Shown here in pieces: positions 1 to 7,394 of a stretch of 13,405 nucleotides of DNA. Under the pieces are notes generated by a model. The model saw nothing but the letters and a program-made list of their open reading frames with translations, was not told the origin of the DNA and ran no database searches. This stretch comes from Planctomycetaceae bacterium (GTDB lineage Bacteria > Planctomycetota > Planctomycetia > Pirellulales > PALSA-1355), in assembly GCA_005773095.1 (NCBI GenBank), contig SXHT01000261.1, positions 1 through 13,405 of the forward strand. Reading direction: 5' to 3'. Every line of letters begins with the position of its first letter. Position 1 is the stretch's first letter. The position numbers were made by a program, and so were the translations under genes.

Positions 1-495
1 GCCCAGCTCGATCGCTTCATGTTCAATGTCAAGGTCGAGTACCCGACGGCCGACGAAGAGGAACAAATCCTGGCCATGACCACGCGCAACGAAAAGCCCG
101 AGGTCCGCAAGGTGCTGTCGGGCCGAGCGATTCTGAACCTGCAGAAACTTGTCGGCAGCGTCGCGGTAAGCGAGTACATCGTGAAGTACGTGGCCCGACT
201 GGTGCGTTCGACGCGTCCCAAGGACGCGTCCGCTCCAACCTTTGTCAAGGAGTTGGTCGACTGGGGCGCGGGACCGCGCGCCGGGCAGTTTCTGATCATG
301 GGCGGCAAGGCGCTGGCGGCCATGGAAGGTCGGTTTTCGGTGGCCATCGACGACGTGCGAAAAATCGCCATCCCCGTGCTGCGCCATCGCGTCAGCACCA
401 ACTTCCAGGCCCAAGCCGAGGGGCTTTCCAACGACGACATCATTAATCGCCTGGTCAAGGAGCTGCCGACGCCGGAGATACCCAAGTTCGGTTAA
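1..495 (+). CDS. MoxR-family AAA+ ATPase, C-terminal part (5' end outside window)
   Basis: The reading frame is open from base 1 and stops at 493-495, leaving about 164 residues. It begins AQLDRF, the stretch after sensor 1 of MoxR ATPases, and continues through the lid domain. There the sensor-2 region (GAGPRAGQFLI, then GKALAAMEGR) and the terminal VLRHRVSTNFQAQAEG block are both recognisable. The Walker A and B motifs must lie upstream of the window. MoxR ATPases are thought to act as chaperone-like remodelling enzymes for partner proteins with von Willebrand A domains. The next gene, 42 bp downstream on the same strand, is a DUF58 protein with such a fold, which is the usual pairing. Family assignment is secure; the client and process are unknown. 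Confidence 0.93.
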   Translation, partial: AQLDRFMFNVKVEYPTADEEEQILAMTTRNEKPEVRKVLSGRAILNLQKLVGSVAVSEYIVKYVARLVRSTRPKDASAPTFVKELVDWGAGPRAGQFLIMGGKALAAMEGRFSVAIDDVRKIAIPVLRHRVSTNFQAQAEGLSNDDIINRLVKELPTPEIPKFG

Positions 496-537
496 CGGTA
501 GAGCCAGCGATGGCATCGCCGGAATGCGCGTTCTATC

Positions 538-1434
538 ATGCCTGCCGTTGAGCAATATCTGAAGCCCGAGGTCATTCGCCAGATCGCACGGCTGGACTTG
601 CGCGCGCAGTTCATCGTGAAAGGCTTCTTGCAGGGCTTGCATGCTTCGCCGTTTCAGGGGTTTTCGGTTGAGTTCAGTGAGCATCGCAAGTACACGCCGG
701 GCGACGATCCGCAGGACATCGACTGGCTGGTCTACGCCAAGACCGACAAATACTACGTCAAGAAGTTCGAGGCCGAAACGAATATCACCGGCTACCTGGT
801 CATGGATTTGAGTCGCTCCATGGCTTACACCTATCAGCAACAGTTGAGCAAATTTGAGTACGCGATCTGCCTGGCGGCGGCGCTCGGGTACCTGATGATT
901 CATCAACAGGATCCCGTCGGCCTGGTGACCTTCGACGAAAAGATTCGCCAAAGCTTGCCGCCACGTTCGAAACGCACACAGCTTGGCAACGTGCTGTCGC
1001 TCCTGGCCAAACTCAAGCCGGCTGGCAAGACCAACATCGCGCATAGCCTGATTCAAATTGCCGCGATGCTGCGGCATCGCAGCCTGGTCATGCTGTTTTC
1101 TGACTTGCTGAGCGACCCGGAACCGATCTTGCAAGCGCTGCGCCGGCTGCGTCACGGCGGGCACGATGTGATCTTGTTTCACATTCTGGATGAGGCCGAA
1201 GTCAGGTTCCCGTTCGAAGGCATGGTCGAACTGGAGGAACCCGAGTCCCAGGACAAGCTGCAAATCGACGCCAGCAGCTTCCGCGGCGACTATCTACGGG
1301 AACTGGATGCCTTCCGCGAGCTGTATCGCCGCGAATGTTTTCAAAGCGGCATCGACTACGTGCCGCTGGACACCAGCATGCAGTTCGATCGGGCCTTGAC
1401 GGAGTATCTGTTGAGTCGCAGGGCACGGTGCTAG
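538..1434 (+). CDS. DUF58 protein with von Willebrand factor A-like fold
   Basis: A 298-residue protein. The DUF58 hallmark is near residues 45-70: EFSEHRKYTPGDDPQDIDW followed by the VYAKTDKYYVKKFEAE block. A metal-ion-dependent adhesion site follows, with DLSRSM giving the DxSxS pattern, a downstream Thr in GKTNIAHSL and an Asp in LFSDLLSD, so the vWA metal site looks intact. There is no signal peptide or membrane segment, suggesting a soluble cytoplasmic partner. The ATG at 538 lies 42 bp after the MoxR stop, so the two genes are probably co-transcribed. DUF58 proteins usually sit next to MoxR ATPases and often precede BatA/BatB-like genes. Here no such genes follow and a metal transporter begins 158 bp later. 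The molecular function of the family is not settled. Confidence 0.93.
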   Translation: MPAVEQYLKPEVIRQIARLDLRAQFIVKGFLQGLHASPFQGFSVEFSEHRKYTPGDDPQDIDWLVYAKTDKYYVKKFEAETNITGYLVMDLSRSMAYTYQQQLSKFEYAICLAAALGYLMIHQQDPVGLVTFDEKIRQSLPPRSKRTQLGNVLSLLAKLKPAGKTNIAHSLIQIAAMLRHRSLVMLFSDLLSDPEPILQALRRLRHGGHDVILFHILDEAEVRFPFEGMVELEEPESQDKLQIDASSFRGDYLRELDAFRELYRRECFQSGIDYVPLDTSMQFDRALTEYLLSRRARC

Positions 1435-1524
1435 AGCCCCAACAATGACCGCAGCTGATGGTCCACCGCAGCGTAGCAATGCCGCGGTTCTTGGCCTTGC
1501 CCTGCGCCCACGACCCAAGTAAGA

Positions 1525-1540
1525 TTTTGAGTAATCAAAA
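1525..1540. promoter_or_regulatory. Candidate operator: 16-bp inverted repeat upstream of the metal transporter
   Basis: TTTTGA and TCAAAA are separated by four bases (GTAA), giving a perfect 6-bp dyad 52 bp before the chosen start of the binding-protein gene. A dyad of this size there would suit a dimeric DtxR/MntR-type repressor, and such domains are encoded downstream. It does not match a consensus I can recall for DtxR, MntR or Zur, and AT-rich dyads of this length can occur by chance. No convincing -35/-10 pair was found around it. Confidence 0.3.
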
Positions 1541-1592
1541 CTATGTTTTTCGTCGGTGGAAGTCGGGAAGTCTCAACGAAAAAGGGGATACC

Positions 1593-2561
1593 ATGTCAAT
1601 CTATGCAGGTCGCTGCTGGGTCGTTCTGTTCGCGACGGCAGTTTTGGGGATCGGCGGGTGCGGTTCATCGGTTTCAACGGGCGATGTCCGTGACGCCCTC
1701 TCCAACGGCAAGGCGCAGGTGCTGTCGATCGTTTGCACGACGGGGCAAGTCGGCGATTTGGTCATCCATCTTGGCGGCGAGCATGTGCGGGTCGAGACGC
1801 TGATGGGCCCGGGCGTTGATCCGCATTTGTATCGTGGCACGCTGGGGGACACTCAGAAACTCAATCGTGCGGATGCAGTTTTCTACAACGGGCTTCATCT
1901 GGAAGGTCGCCTTGCCGAGGCGCTGGAAAATCTTGCCAGCCGCAAACCAACATTTGCGGTCACCGAAGAGATTGTCGCCCAATCACCCCAACTGCTGCGC
2001 AAGCCGCCGGAGTTCGACGGCAATTACGATCCGCACGTCTGGTTTGACGTTGCGCTGTGGACCAGGTGCGCGGAGACGGTAACGCGGAAGCTCGTGGAAC
2101 TGGACTCGGCCCACGCGGAGGATTATCGCCGGCGGTCGGCGGCTTACATTGCCAGGCTCAACAAGCTGCACGACTGGTGCAAGACAAGCATCGCGGCAAT
2201 TCCCAGCGACCGCCGCTTGCTGATTACCGCGCACGATGCTTTCGGCTATTTTGGCCGGGCGTACGACATTGAGGTGCACGGCCTGCAAGGCATCAGCACG
2301 GCCGACGAGGCCGATCTGGCCAGTGTCAATGAGTTGGTCGACCTGCTCGTCTCGCGCCAAGTGAAAGCCGTGTTCGTGGAAAGCAGCGTGCCGCCCAAGA
2401 CCATCCAGAGTTTGATTCAGGGATGTGCCGCGCGCGGTCACACGGTTGTTGAAGGGGGCGAATTGTTCTCCGACGCAATGGGTCTGGCCGGGACTCAGGA
2501 AGCCGAATACATTGGCATGGTTGAGCATAACGTGAATACCATTGTGAAAGCGCTGAAGTAG
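1593..2561 (+). CDS. Metal ABC transporter substrate-binding lipoprotein (TroA/ZnuA/YtgA family)
   Basis: A 322-residue periplasmic cluster A-I binding protein for Mn2+, Zn2+ or Fe2+. The N-terminus is a lipoprotein signal: a hydrophobic stretch (residues 9-20) ending in IGGC with the acylated Cys at 23. The four metal ligands of the TroA fold are all visible: His78 in DPHLY, His148 in DPHVW, His214 in AHDAF and Asp294 in LFSDAMG. The frame stays open upstream to 1458, but the ATG at 1593 is preferred because it has GGGG six bases ahead and places the signal peptide at the N-terminus. There is no His/Asp-rich loop, so zinc specificity is not favoured; the metal cannot be decided from sequence. 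It heads the transporter cluster, with a 221-bp gap containing a repeat element before the ATPase gene. Confidence 0.93.
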   Translation: MSIYAGRCWVVLFATAVLGIGGCGSSVSTGDVRDALSNGKAQVLSIVCTTGQVGDLVIHLGGEHVRVETLMGPGVDPHLYRGTLGDTQKLNRADAVFYNGLHLEGRLAEALENLASRKPTFAVTEEIVAQSPQLLRKPPEFDGNYDPHVWFDVALWTRCAETVTRKLVELDSAHAEDYRRRSAAYIARLNKLHDWCKTSIAAIPSDRRLLITAHDAFGYFGRAYDIEVHGLQGISTADEADLASVNELVDLLVSRQVKAVFVESSVPPKTIQSLIQGCAARGHTVVEGGELFSDAMGLAGTQEAEYIGMVEHNVNTIVKALK

Positions 2562-2584
2562 CATCGGATGAGGGATACGAGATC

Positions 2585-2590
2585 AAGGAT
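2585..2590. repeat. Left 6-bp direct repeat flanking family-1 element copy A
   Basis: AAGGAT stands immediately left of the element, and the same six bases stand immediately right of it at 2728-2733. This fits a target-site duplication. Copy B has a near-matching 6-bp pair at the same relative position. Confidence 0.55.
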
Positions 2591-2727
2591 GGTAACCGTT
2601 CAGGGCCAAGAGAGGGGGACAGGCACATTTTCCCGGGAACCACGTTGGACAACCTCCTGACAGAACCTTGCGCCTCTGGCGATTTCGCCGGGAAAATGAG
2701 CCAGTCCCCGGCCCGTGAACGGTTACC
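2591..2727 (-). mobile_element. Family-1 palindromic element, copy A (inverted relative to B and C)
   Basis: A 137-bp element begins GGTAACCGTTCAGGGCC and ends GGCCCGTGAACGGTTACC, so its ends are inverted repeats apart from one missing base on the left. A second inner stem follows: GGGGACAGGCACATTTTCCC on the left and its near-complement on the right. On the minus strand it aligns closely with 7227-7364 and 8547-8684. It is flanked by exact 6-bp direct repeats (AAGGAT). It has no coding capacity. It lies between the binding-protein and ATPase genes and would form a long hairpin in their shared transcript. The structure resembles a MITE or REP/BIME-type non-autonomous element; no transposase is in the window. 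Confidence 0.8.
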
Positions 2728-2757
2728 AAGGATGCATGCTCGTGCCCATCCTTGATC
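2728..2757. other. Right direct repeat and split stem-loop around copy A
   Basis: AAGGAT (2728-2733) repeats the left flank of copy A. If the element and one AAGGAT are removed, the flanks join into GATCAAGGATG, a 12-base loop, then CATCCTTGATC (2747-2757), a perfect 11-bp stem. The empty site was therefore probably a stem-loop between the two transporter genes, now split by the element. No U-tract follows, so it is not a clear intrinsic terminator. Confidence 0.5.
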
Positions 2758-2782
2758 CCGACATCGTTGATGGCTTCCTCCC

Positions 2783-3538
2783 ATGTCGCCTCCCCTCGAA
2801 ATCCACGACATGACGGTCGCCTACCACCGCAAGCCGGTGTTGTGGGACATCGATCTCATGGTTCCGGAAGGCCAGCTTGTGGCCATCGTTGGGCCGAACG
2901 GCGCGGGCAAGTCGACGCTCATTAAGGCCGTGCTGGGTTTGCTGCCGATCGCCAGCGGCAAGATTGAGTTCTACGGCAAGCCTTACTCGCAGCAGCGGCA
3001 TCTTGTCGGCTATGTGCCGCAGCGCGAGACCGTCGATTGGGACTTTCCCGTCTCCGCGCTGGACGTGGTCACGATGGGCACCTATGGCCGCCTTGGCTGG
3101 TTCCGCCGGCCGGGCGTCAAGGAGAAGTCGCTGGCGCGCGAGTGCCTTGAACAAGTCGGCATGGCCGAGTACGCAGATCGGCAGATACGACAGCTCTCGG
3201 GAGGCCAGCAGCAGCGAGTGTTTCTGGCCCGGGCGCTCGTGCAGGACGCGCAAATCTATTTCATGGATGAGCCATTTGCCGGCGTGGACGCAGCCACGGA
3301 GCAAGCGATCGTCACGTTGCTGCAGGAGTTACGCGCGCGTGGCAAGACGGTGATTGTCGTACATCATGAGTTGCAGACCGTGCGCGATTATTTCGACTTC
3401 GTGATATTGTTGAACATGCGACTCGTGGCCGCCGGCCCGGTCAACGAAGTATTTACGACTCACAATTTGCAGACCACGTATGGCGGCCGGTTGACGATCT
3501 TGGATCAAGCCGCCGAGGCCGTGCGTTTAAGCGAGTAA
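2783..3538 (+). CDS. Metal ABC transporter ATP-binding protein (TroB/ZnuC/YtgB family)
   Basis: A 251-residue cytoplasmic ATPase that energises metal import. All nucleotide-binding motifs are intact: Walker A GPNGAGKST (37-45), Q-loop Gln80 in YVPQRE, signature LSGGQQQR (138-145), Walker B ending in Asp162-Glu163, and H-loop histidine in VVHHEL (194-195). The segment PQRETVDWDFP after the Q-loop is typical of the Mn/Zn/Fe chelate importer ATPases. Length is normal for the family. The ATG at 2783 is preceded by a C/T-rich stretch with no Shine-Dalgarno; a second ATG at 2810 is possible but would remove the first beta strand. It is followed after 95 bp by the first permease gene. Confidence 0.95.
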   Translation: MSPPLEIHDMTVAYHRKPVLWDIDLMVPEGQLVAIVGPNGAGKSTLIKAVLGLLPIASGKIEFYGKPYSQQRHLVGYVPQRETVDWDFPVSALDVVTMGTYGRLGWFRRPGVKEKSLARECLEQVGMAEYADRQIRQLSGGQQQRVFLARALVQDAQIYFMDEPFAGVDAATEQAIVTLLQELRARGKTVIVVHHELQTVRDYFDFVILLNMRLVAAGPVNEVFTTHNLQTTYGGRLTILDQAAEAVRLSE

Positions 3539-3633
3539 AGGTCAGAAGTTGGGGATCCGAAGTCAGCCGATGCAGGGCACGACGATTCGCAGCTTCGACC
3601 CGTGACTTTCGATTGCCGACACCTGCGCCTGCC

Positions 3634-4992
3634 ATGTCTCCACTCGTCACCGTTCTGATTGGCACTTCCTTGCTTGGCTGCGTGGCCGGGGCGGTGGGCA
3701 CGTTCGCCGTGTTGAGGCGACGGGCTTTGGTGGGAGACCTGGTTGCGCACGCCGCGCTGCCGGGCATCTGTCTGGCGTTTGTTGTAGCCGGCGAGCGGCA
3801 GTTCTCCGCGTTGTTGTTGGGCGCCCTGGTTTCCGGCATCTTCGGCGTGGCTCTGGTGACGTTCATTTGCCGCTGGAGCCGCACCAAGGAAGATGCAGCG
3901 ATTGGCATCGTGCTGAGCACGTTCTTCGGCGCTGGCGTGGCGATGATGCCGGTCATCGCGAAGATGGAGACTGGCGACAAAGCCGGCCTGACCACCTATC
4001 TGTATGGCCAGGCGGCCAGCATGGTGCGGCAAGACCTGCTGCTGATCGGCATCGTGGCCGTGATTGCACTGGCGCTATTGGCGCTGTTCTACAAGGAATT
4101 CAAGCTGCTCGGCTTTGATCCGGGTTTTGCCCAATCGCAAGGTTGGCCGACCTTGTGGCTCGACCTGGCGATGATGGCGCTTGTGGCGCTGGTGACGGTT
4201 GTTGGCTTGCCCGCCGTGGGAGTGGTGTTGATGGCCGCGATGCTGATTACACCCGCAGCGGCGGCCCGGTTGTGGACGGATCGGTTGAACGTGATGCTCG
4301 TTGCGGCCGGAGTACTGGGCGCGGCGGCCGGCGCGTTGGGCACGGTGCTCAGCGACAACCGTTGGCGGCAAGCGCTGCCGTTCGATCCATTACGATTCGG
4401 CAGCAACAACAAGGGCTTGCCGACGGGTCCGTTGATTGTGCTGGCGGGAACGGCGATTTTTCTCGGCTCGCTGGCCTTTGCTCCCCGGCGGGGATTGATT
4501 GCCAAAGTGATCGCTCAGCTGCGATTACGGGCGCGCGTCGCGCAGGACCACCTGCTGCGCACGCTGTACGAGCTGAGCGAGCCGGCGTTGCCAGACAGGC
4601 CTGAACTTGCCGCGCAAGCCGTGATCGATTCGCACGCCTGGAACTCCCTGGAAGCCTGGTGGCTGTTGCGATGGGCACAGCGCCGCGGATGGGTTGACCA
4701 CGCAAATGGTCGCCTGCGACTGACCGCGATCGGCGCACAAGAAGGGGCGCGTTTGACACGTCGGCACCGTTTGTGGGAACTGTTCTTGATTCACGGCGCG
4801 AATATCGCCGCCGACCACGTCGACCGCGATGCCGACGACATTGAACACATCTTGCCGCCCGAGGTAGTTGACCGGCTCGAAGTGGAGCTGTTGCGCGCGT
4901 ATCCACCCAAGCAGGCCGATGCGGTGCCTGCCTCCCCGCATGTCATTCCACAGCCGGCAGCGACCGCCGCGGGAGCTGCCGACCATGGATGA
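3634..4992 (+). CDS. Metal ABC permease fused to a DtxR/MntR-like regulator (YtgCR-like)
   Basis: A 452-residue two-part protein. Residues 1 to about 290 are an ABC-3-type permease with many hydrophobic helices and the characteristic LVGDLVAHAALPG segment. Residues about 300-430 match a DtxR/MntR regulator: a winged helix beginning DHLLRTLYELSE, then the metal-dimerisation helices with HRLWE (378-382) and DDIEH (401-405). Aligned by eye to DtxR/MntR, possible metal ligands are His306, His378, Asp401, Glu404 and His405. In Chlamydia the equivalent YtgCR protein is a permease joined to an iron-responsive repressor that is released by cleavage. The ATG at 3634 is used; the TTG seven codons earlier has no support. 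The stop overlaps the next start by 8 bp (ATGGATGA), implying translational coupling. The substrate metal is undetermined. Confidence 0.9.
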   Translation: MSPLVTVLIGTSLLGCVAGAVGTFAVLRRRALVGDLVAHAALPGICLAFVVAGERQFSALLLGALVSGIFGVALVTFICRWSRTKEDAAIGIVLSTFFGAGVAMMPVIAKMETGDKAGLTTYLYGQAASMVRQDLLLIGIVAVIALALLALFYKEFKLLGFDPGFAQSQGWPTLWLDLAMMALVALVTVVGLPAVGVVLMAAMLITPAAAARLWTDRLNVMLVAAGVLGAAAGALGTVLSDNRWRQALPFDPLRFGSNNKGLPTGPLIVLAGTAIFLGSLAFAPRRGLIAKVIAQLRLRARVAQDHLLRTLYELSEPALPDRPELAAQAVIDSHAWNSLEAWWLLRWAQRRGWVDHANGRLRLTAIGAQEGARLTRRHRLWELFLIHGANIAADHVDRDADDIEHILPPEVVDRLEVELLRAYPPKQADAVPASPHVIPQPAATAAGAADHG

Positions 4993-6295
4993 GTGGTGGA
5001 ATATCCTTGTACCGGCCGATCCCTTGATGCTTTGGACGCTCGCCGTGGCGCTGGCGACCAACGTGGCCTGCTCGCTGATTGGCTGCTACCTGGTGTTGCG
5101 GCGCATGAGTTTGCTGGGCGACGCGTTGGCTCACGCCGTGCTGCCAGGGCTGGTGGTGGCGTTCTTGTTCACGGGCACACTGGCGATCGGCGCCATGTTC
5201 GTCGGCGCCTTCGTGGCCGCGGTCGCCACCACTTTTCTCACGCAGACGCTGCACCGTCAGGGCGGAATTGCGCAAGACGCGAGCATGGGGATTGTGTTCA
5301 CCTCGCTGTTCGCCCTGGGCGTGGTGCTCATCAAGCGCTACGGCGAGCACGTACACATTGATGCTCAGTGCGTTCTCGAAGGAAACCTCAGCCTGGTGAC
5401 CTCGAGCATGATCGAAATCGGTGGCTACGAGGCGCCGCGGGCGTTCTTCTCGATCCTCCCGGTACTGCTACTCAATCTGGCGACGATCTTGCTGCTCTGG
5501 AAAGAACTGAAGATCACCTCGTTCGATTCCGCCTTGGCGACGATTTTGGGGTTTCGTTCGAACCTGATTCATTATCTGCTGATGGGGCTGGTGGCGGCGA
5601 CAACCGTTGGCTCGTTCGAGGCCGTCGGCTCGATTCTCGTGGTGGCGATGCTGATTGTGCCCGCCGCCGCCGCGCACTTGCTCTGCGATCGTCTGGGATG
5701 GATGCTGGTGACCGCGGCGATCATCGGAGCGTTGAGCGCTTACGGCGGCTTTGTGGCCTCACTCGTGGTTGAAACCGAGCCCGCCGGAATGATGGCCGTG
5801 ACGGGCGGTTTGCTGTACGCGCTGGCTTTTCTTTTCTCTCCCCGTCACGGCGTGGTGGCCGCGGTCGTGCGGAACTCGCGGACAACGCTGCGAATTGTCT
5901 CCGAAGACCTGCTGGCGCTGCTCTTCCGGTTGGAAGAACTGGCGACGGCACGACGCTTGGGCCCGCGCGAAGCGGTGCAGGCGGTCGGGGGCGGATTCCT
6001 GCCGCGACTGGGACTGTGGCTGCTCGCGCGACAACGGTTCGTTGTCGCGGCGCCCCAGTTGCAGCTGACCGACGCCGGCCGGCGCCGGGCCGCGCAGCTG
6101 GTGCGCTCGCACCGGCTGTGGGAGACCTACCTGGTGCAATCGCTCGGCCTGCCGGCTGATCACGTCCACGCCCCTGCCGAGCGGATGGAGCATTTCATCG
6201 ACGAACGGATGCGCGAGGAGCTGGCCACCGACCTCGGCGAAGCAGCTCGAGATCCGCACGGTCGAGATATCCCGGGACAAACGACCGCTTCATGA
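4985..6295 (+). CDS. Second metal ABC permease, also fused to a DtxR/MntR-like regulator (YtgD-like)
   Basis: A 436-residue protein homologous to its upstream neighbour. The permease part (about 1-295) shows LLGDALAHAVLPG and a predicted membrane segment rich in small residues near VVAMLIVPAAAAHL. From about residue 303 a regulator domain follows: a winged helix starting SEDLLALLFRLEE, then HRLWE (376-380) and HAPAERMEH (395-403). By-eye alignment places Asp308, His376, Glu399, Glu402 and His403 at the MntR primary-site positions (Asp8, His77, Glu99, Glu102, His103), so metal sensing looks intact. His395 fits the DtxR ancillary ligand His98. The ATG at 4985 has GGGAG nine bases ahead and overlaps the previous stop; the longer frame from 4868 is noise. 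Chlamydial YtgD lacks such a domain, so a second fusion is unusual. The gene converges on nfo, with 34 bp between them. Confidence 0.9.
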   Translation: MDEWWNILVPADPLMLWTLAVALATNVACSLIGCYLVLRRMSLLGDALAHAVLPGLVVAFLFTGTLAIGAMFVGAFVAAVATTFLTQTLHRQGGIAQDASMGIVFTSLFALGVVLIKRYGEHVHIDAQCVLEGNLSLVTSSMIEIGGYEAPRAFFSILPVLLLNLATILLLWKELKITSFDSALATILGFRSNLIHYLLMGLVAATTVGSFEAVGSILVVAMLIVPAAAAHLLCDRLGWMLVTAAIIGALSAYGGFVASLVVETEPAGMMAVTGGLLYALAFLFSPRHGVVAAVVRNSRTTLRIVSEDLLALLFRLEELATARRLGPREAVQAVGGGFLPRLGLWLLARQRFVVAAPQLQLTDAGRRRAAQLVRSHRLWETYLVQSLGLPADHVHAPAERMEHFIDERMREELATDLGEAARDPHGRDIPGQTTAS

Positions 6296-6329
6296 GCATC
6301 CTCGATCCACGATGGTCAACTCGAGAATT

Positions 6330-7187
6330 TCAGCTGGCAACCAGGCTTCTCAGTAATCGCAGATTCACCACGTCCATCTCCTCGCCGTTTTCTTGTTCCT
6401 TGGGCGTTTCGAGATACATAGGCACGTTGCGAAAACGGCGATCATTAAGCAGACTGCGAAACGCTTCGAGGCCCAGCTTGCCGCGGCCAATATGGGCGTG
6501 ACGGTCGACGCGCGACCCCAAGTCCTTCTTGCTGTCGTTCAGGTGAAAGGCACGCACTTGGCCGAGACCGACCGTTTTGCCAAGCGACCTCATCGTGGCA
6601 AGATAGTCGCGCCGCTCGGAGAGCGGATACCCGGCAGCGAACAGATGGCAGGTGTCGACGCAGACGGCCAGCCTCTCCGGATCTCGCACTCCCGAAAGGA
6701 TGGCCGCAAGCTGCTCGAATCGCCAACCGAGACTTGTGCCTTGGCCGGCGGTGGTCTCCACCAGGGTGATTACCTTGAGGCCGCCTGTTTGGCGGTGCAC
6801 TTCGTTGAATGCCCTCACGACGCGGGCAATGCCTTGCGACTCGCTCGACGTGGTATGAGCGCCGGGATGCATCACCAGGCCGGCCAATCCCAGGCGCTCG
6901 GCGCGGCGCAGCTCGAGGATGTAGGCGTCGATGGACTTCTTCCACAGTGCCGCACCGGGCGCCGCAAGATTGATTAAATACGAATCGTGGGCGATCGGAT
7001 GCGTGATCTTCAACTCCGCCAGCGATGAACGGAATCTGAAAACATCGTCATCGGTCAGCTCTTTGGCCCGCCACTGGTTGTTGTTCTTCGTAAACAACTG
7101 AACGCAGTCGCAGCCGCAGCGCGCCGCTTGCTCGACCGCCTTGTAGTAGCCCCCCGCAATCGACATGTGGGCGCCCAGAGGTGGCAC
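6330..7187 (-). CDS. nfo: Endonuclease IV (AP endonuclease, DNA repair)
   Basis: A 285-residue TIM-barrel AP endonuclease that cuts DNA 5' of abasic sites in base excision repair. All nine zinc ligands known from E. coli Nfo are recognisable: His67, His107, Glu144, Asp178, His181, His215, Asp228, His230 and Glu260. They lie in the family motifs AHDSYL, VMHPGAH, VETTAGQG, CVDTCHLFAAGY, FHLNDSK and HIGRG. The start is the GTG at 7187-7185, which places GAHMSIAGG at the usual distance from the N-terminus; an internal ATG at residue 8 would cut into the first barrel strand. No clear Shine-Dalgarno is seen. Upstream lies family-1 element copy B, so the promoter must lie within 39 bp, inside the element, or beyond it near the cold-shock gene. 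Confidence 0.97.
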   Translation of the reverse strand: MPPLGAHMSIAGGYYKAVEQAARCGCDCVQLFTKNNNQWRAKELTDDDVFRFRSSLAELKITHPIAHDSYLINLAAPGAALWKKSIDAYILELRRAERLGLAGLVMHPGAHTTSSESQGIARVVRAFNEVHRQTGGLKVITLVETTAGQGTSLGWRFEQLAAILSGVRDPERLAVCVDTCHLFAAGYPLSERRDYLATMRSLGKTVGLGQVRAFHLNDSKKDLGSRVDRHAHIGRGKLGLEAFRSLLNDRRFRNVPMYLETPKEQENGEEMDVVNLRLLRSLVAS

Positions 7188-7220
7188 AATATCGCGGGAT
7201 CTAAAAAGGGAATCGAGATC

Positions 7221-7226
7221 GGAAAG
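7221..7226. repeat. Left near-direct repeat flanking family-1 element copy B
   Basis: GGAAAG here and GGAAGG at 7365-7370 flank copy B exactly at its termini and differ at one of six positions. The position and length match the exact 6-bp repeat around copy A. Confidence 0.4.
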
Positions 7227-7364
7227 GGTAATCGTTCACGGCCCGAGGACTGGCTCATTTTCCCGGCAAATTCGACGAAGTGCGTCGTCCGGTTGGGTGG
7301 TTGTCGAACGTGATTCCCGGGAACATGTGCCAGTCCCCCCTCGATTTGCCCGTGAACGATTACC
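7227..7364 (+). mobile_element. Family-1 palindromic element, copy B
   Basis: A 138-bp element running from GGTAATCGTTCACGG to CCGTGAACGATTACC, a perfect 15-bp outer stem. Against copies A and C, the sixth base of the left arm is T instead of C and its partner in the right arm is A instead of G, a compensated change. In the inner stem the right arm reads GCCAG where the others read GCCTG, which repairs a T-T mismatch present in A and C. An extra unpaired run of 7-8 bases sits between the two stems on the right side, as in the other copies. It lies between the 3' end of the cold-shock gene and the 5' end of nfo. Confidence 0.8.
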
Positions 7365-7394
7365 GGAAGGGTTTAACGCACGGCTGCAACGAAC

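Noticed and set aside
1458..1592. Upstream extension of the binding-protein gene by 45 codons
   Set aside because: It would bury the lipoprotein signal peptide inside the protein, whereas the ATG at 1593 has a purine-rich site and a proper signal sequence.
2723..3304. 193-codon minus-strand frame opposite the ATPase gene
   Set aside because: It lies across an intact ABC ATPase with all motifs; long antisense frames are expected in high-GC DNA.
3613..3633. TTG start seven codons upstream of the first permease
   Set aside because: Adds only PTPAPA-type residues with no ribosome-binding site; the ATG at 3634 directly starts the first membrane helix.
4868..4984. Extension of the second permease inside the preceding gene
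   Set aside because: The extra 39 residues overlap the upstream coding region, look like out-of-frame translation, and the ATG at 4985 has GGGAG at good spacing.
6393..6977. 194-codon plus-strand frame opposite nfo
   Set aside because: It is the complement of a fully conserved endonuclease IV with all metal ligands and shows no domain of its own.
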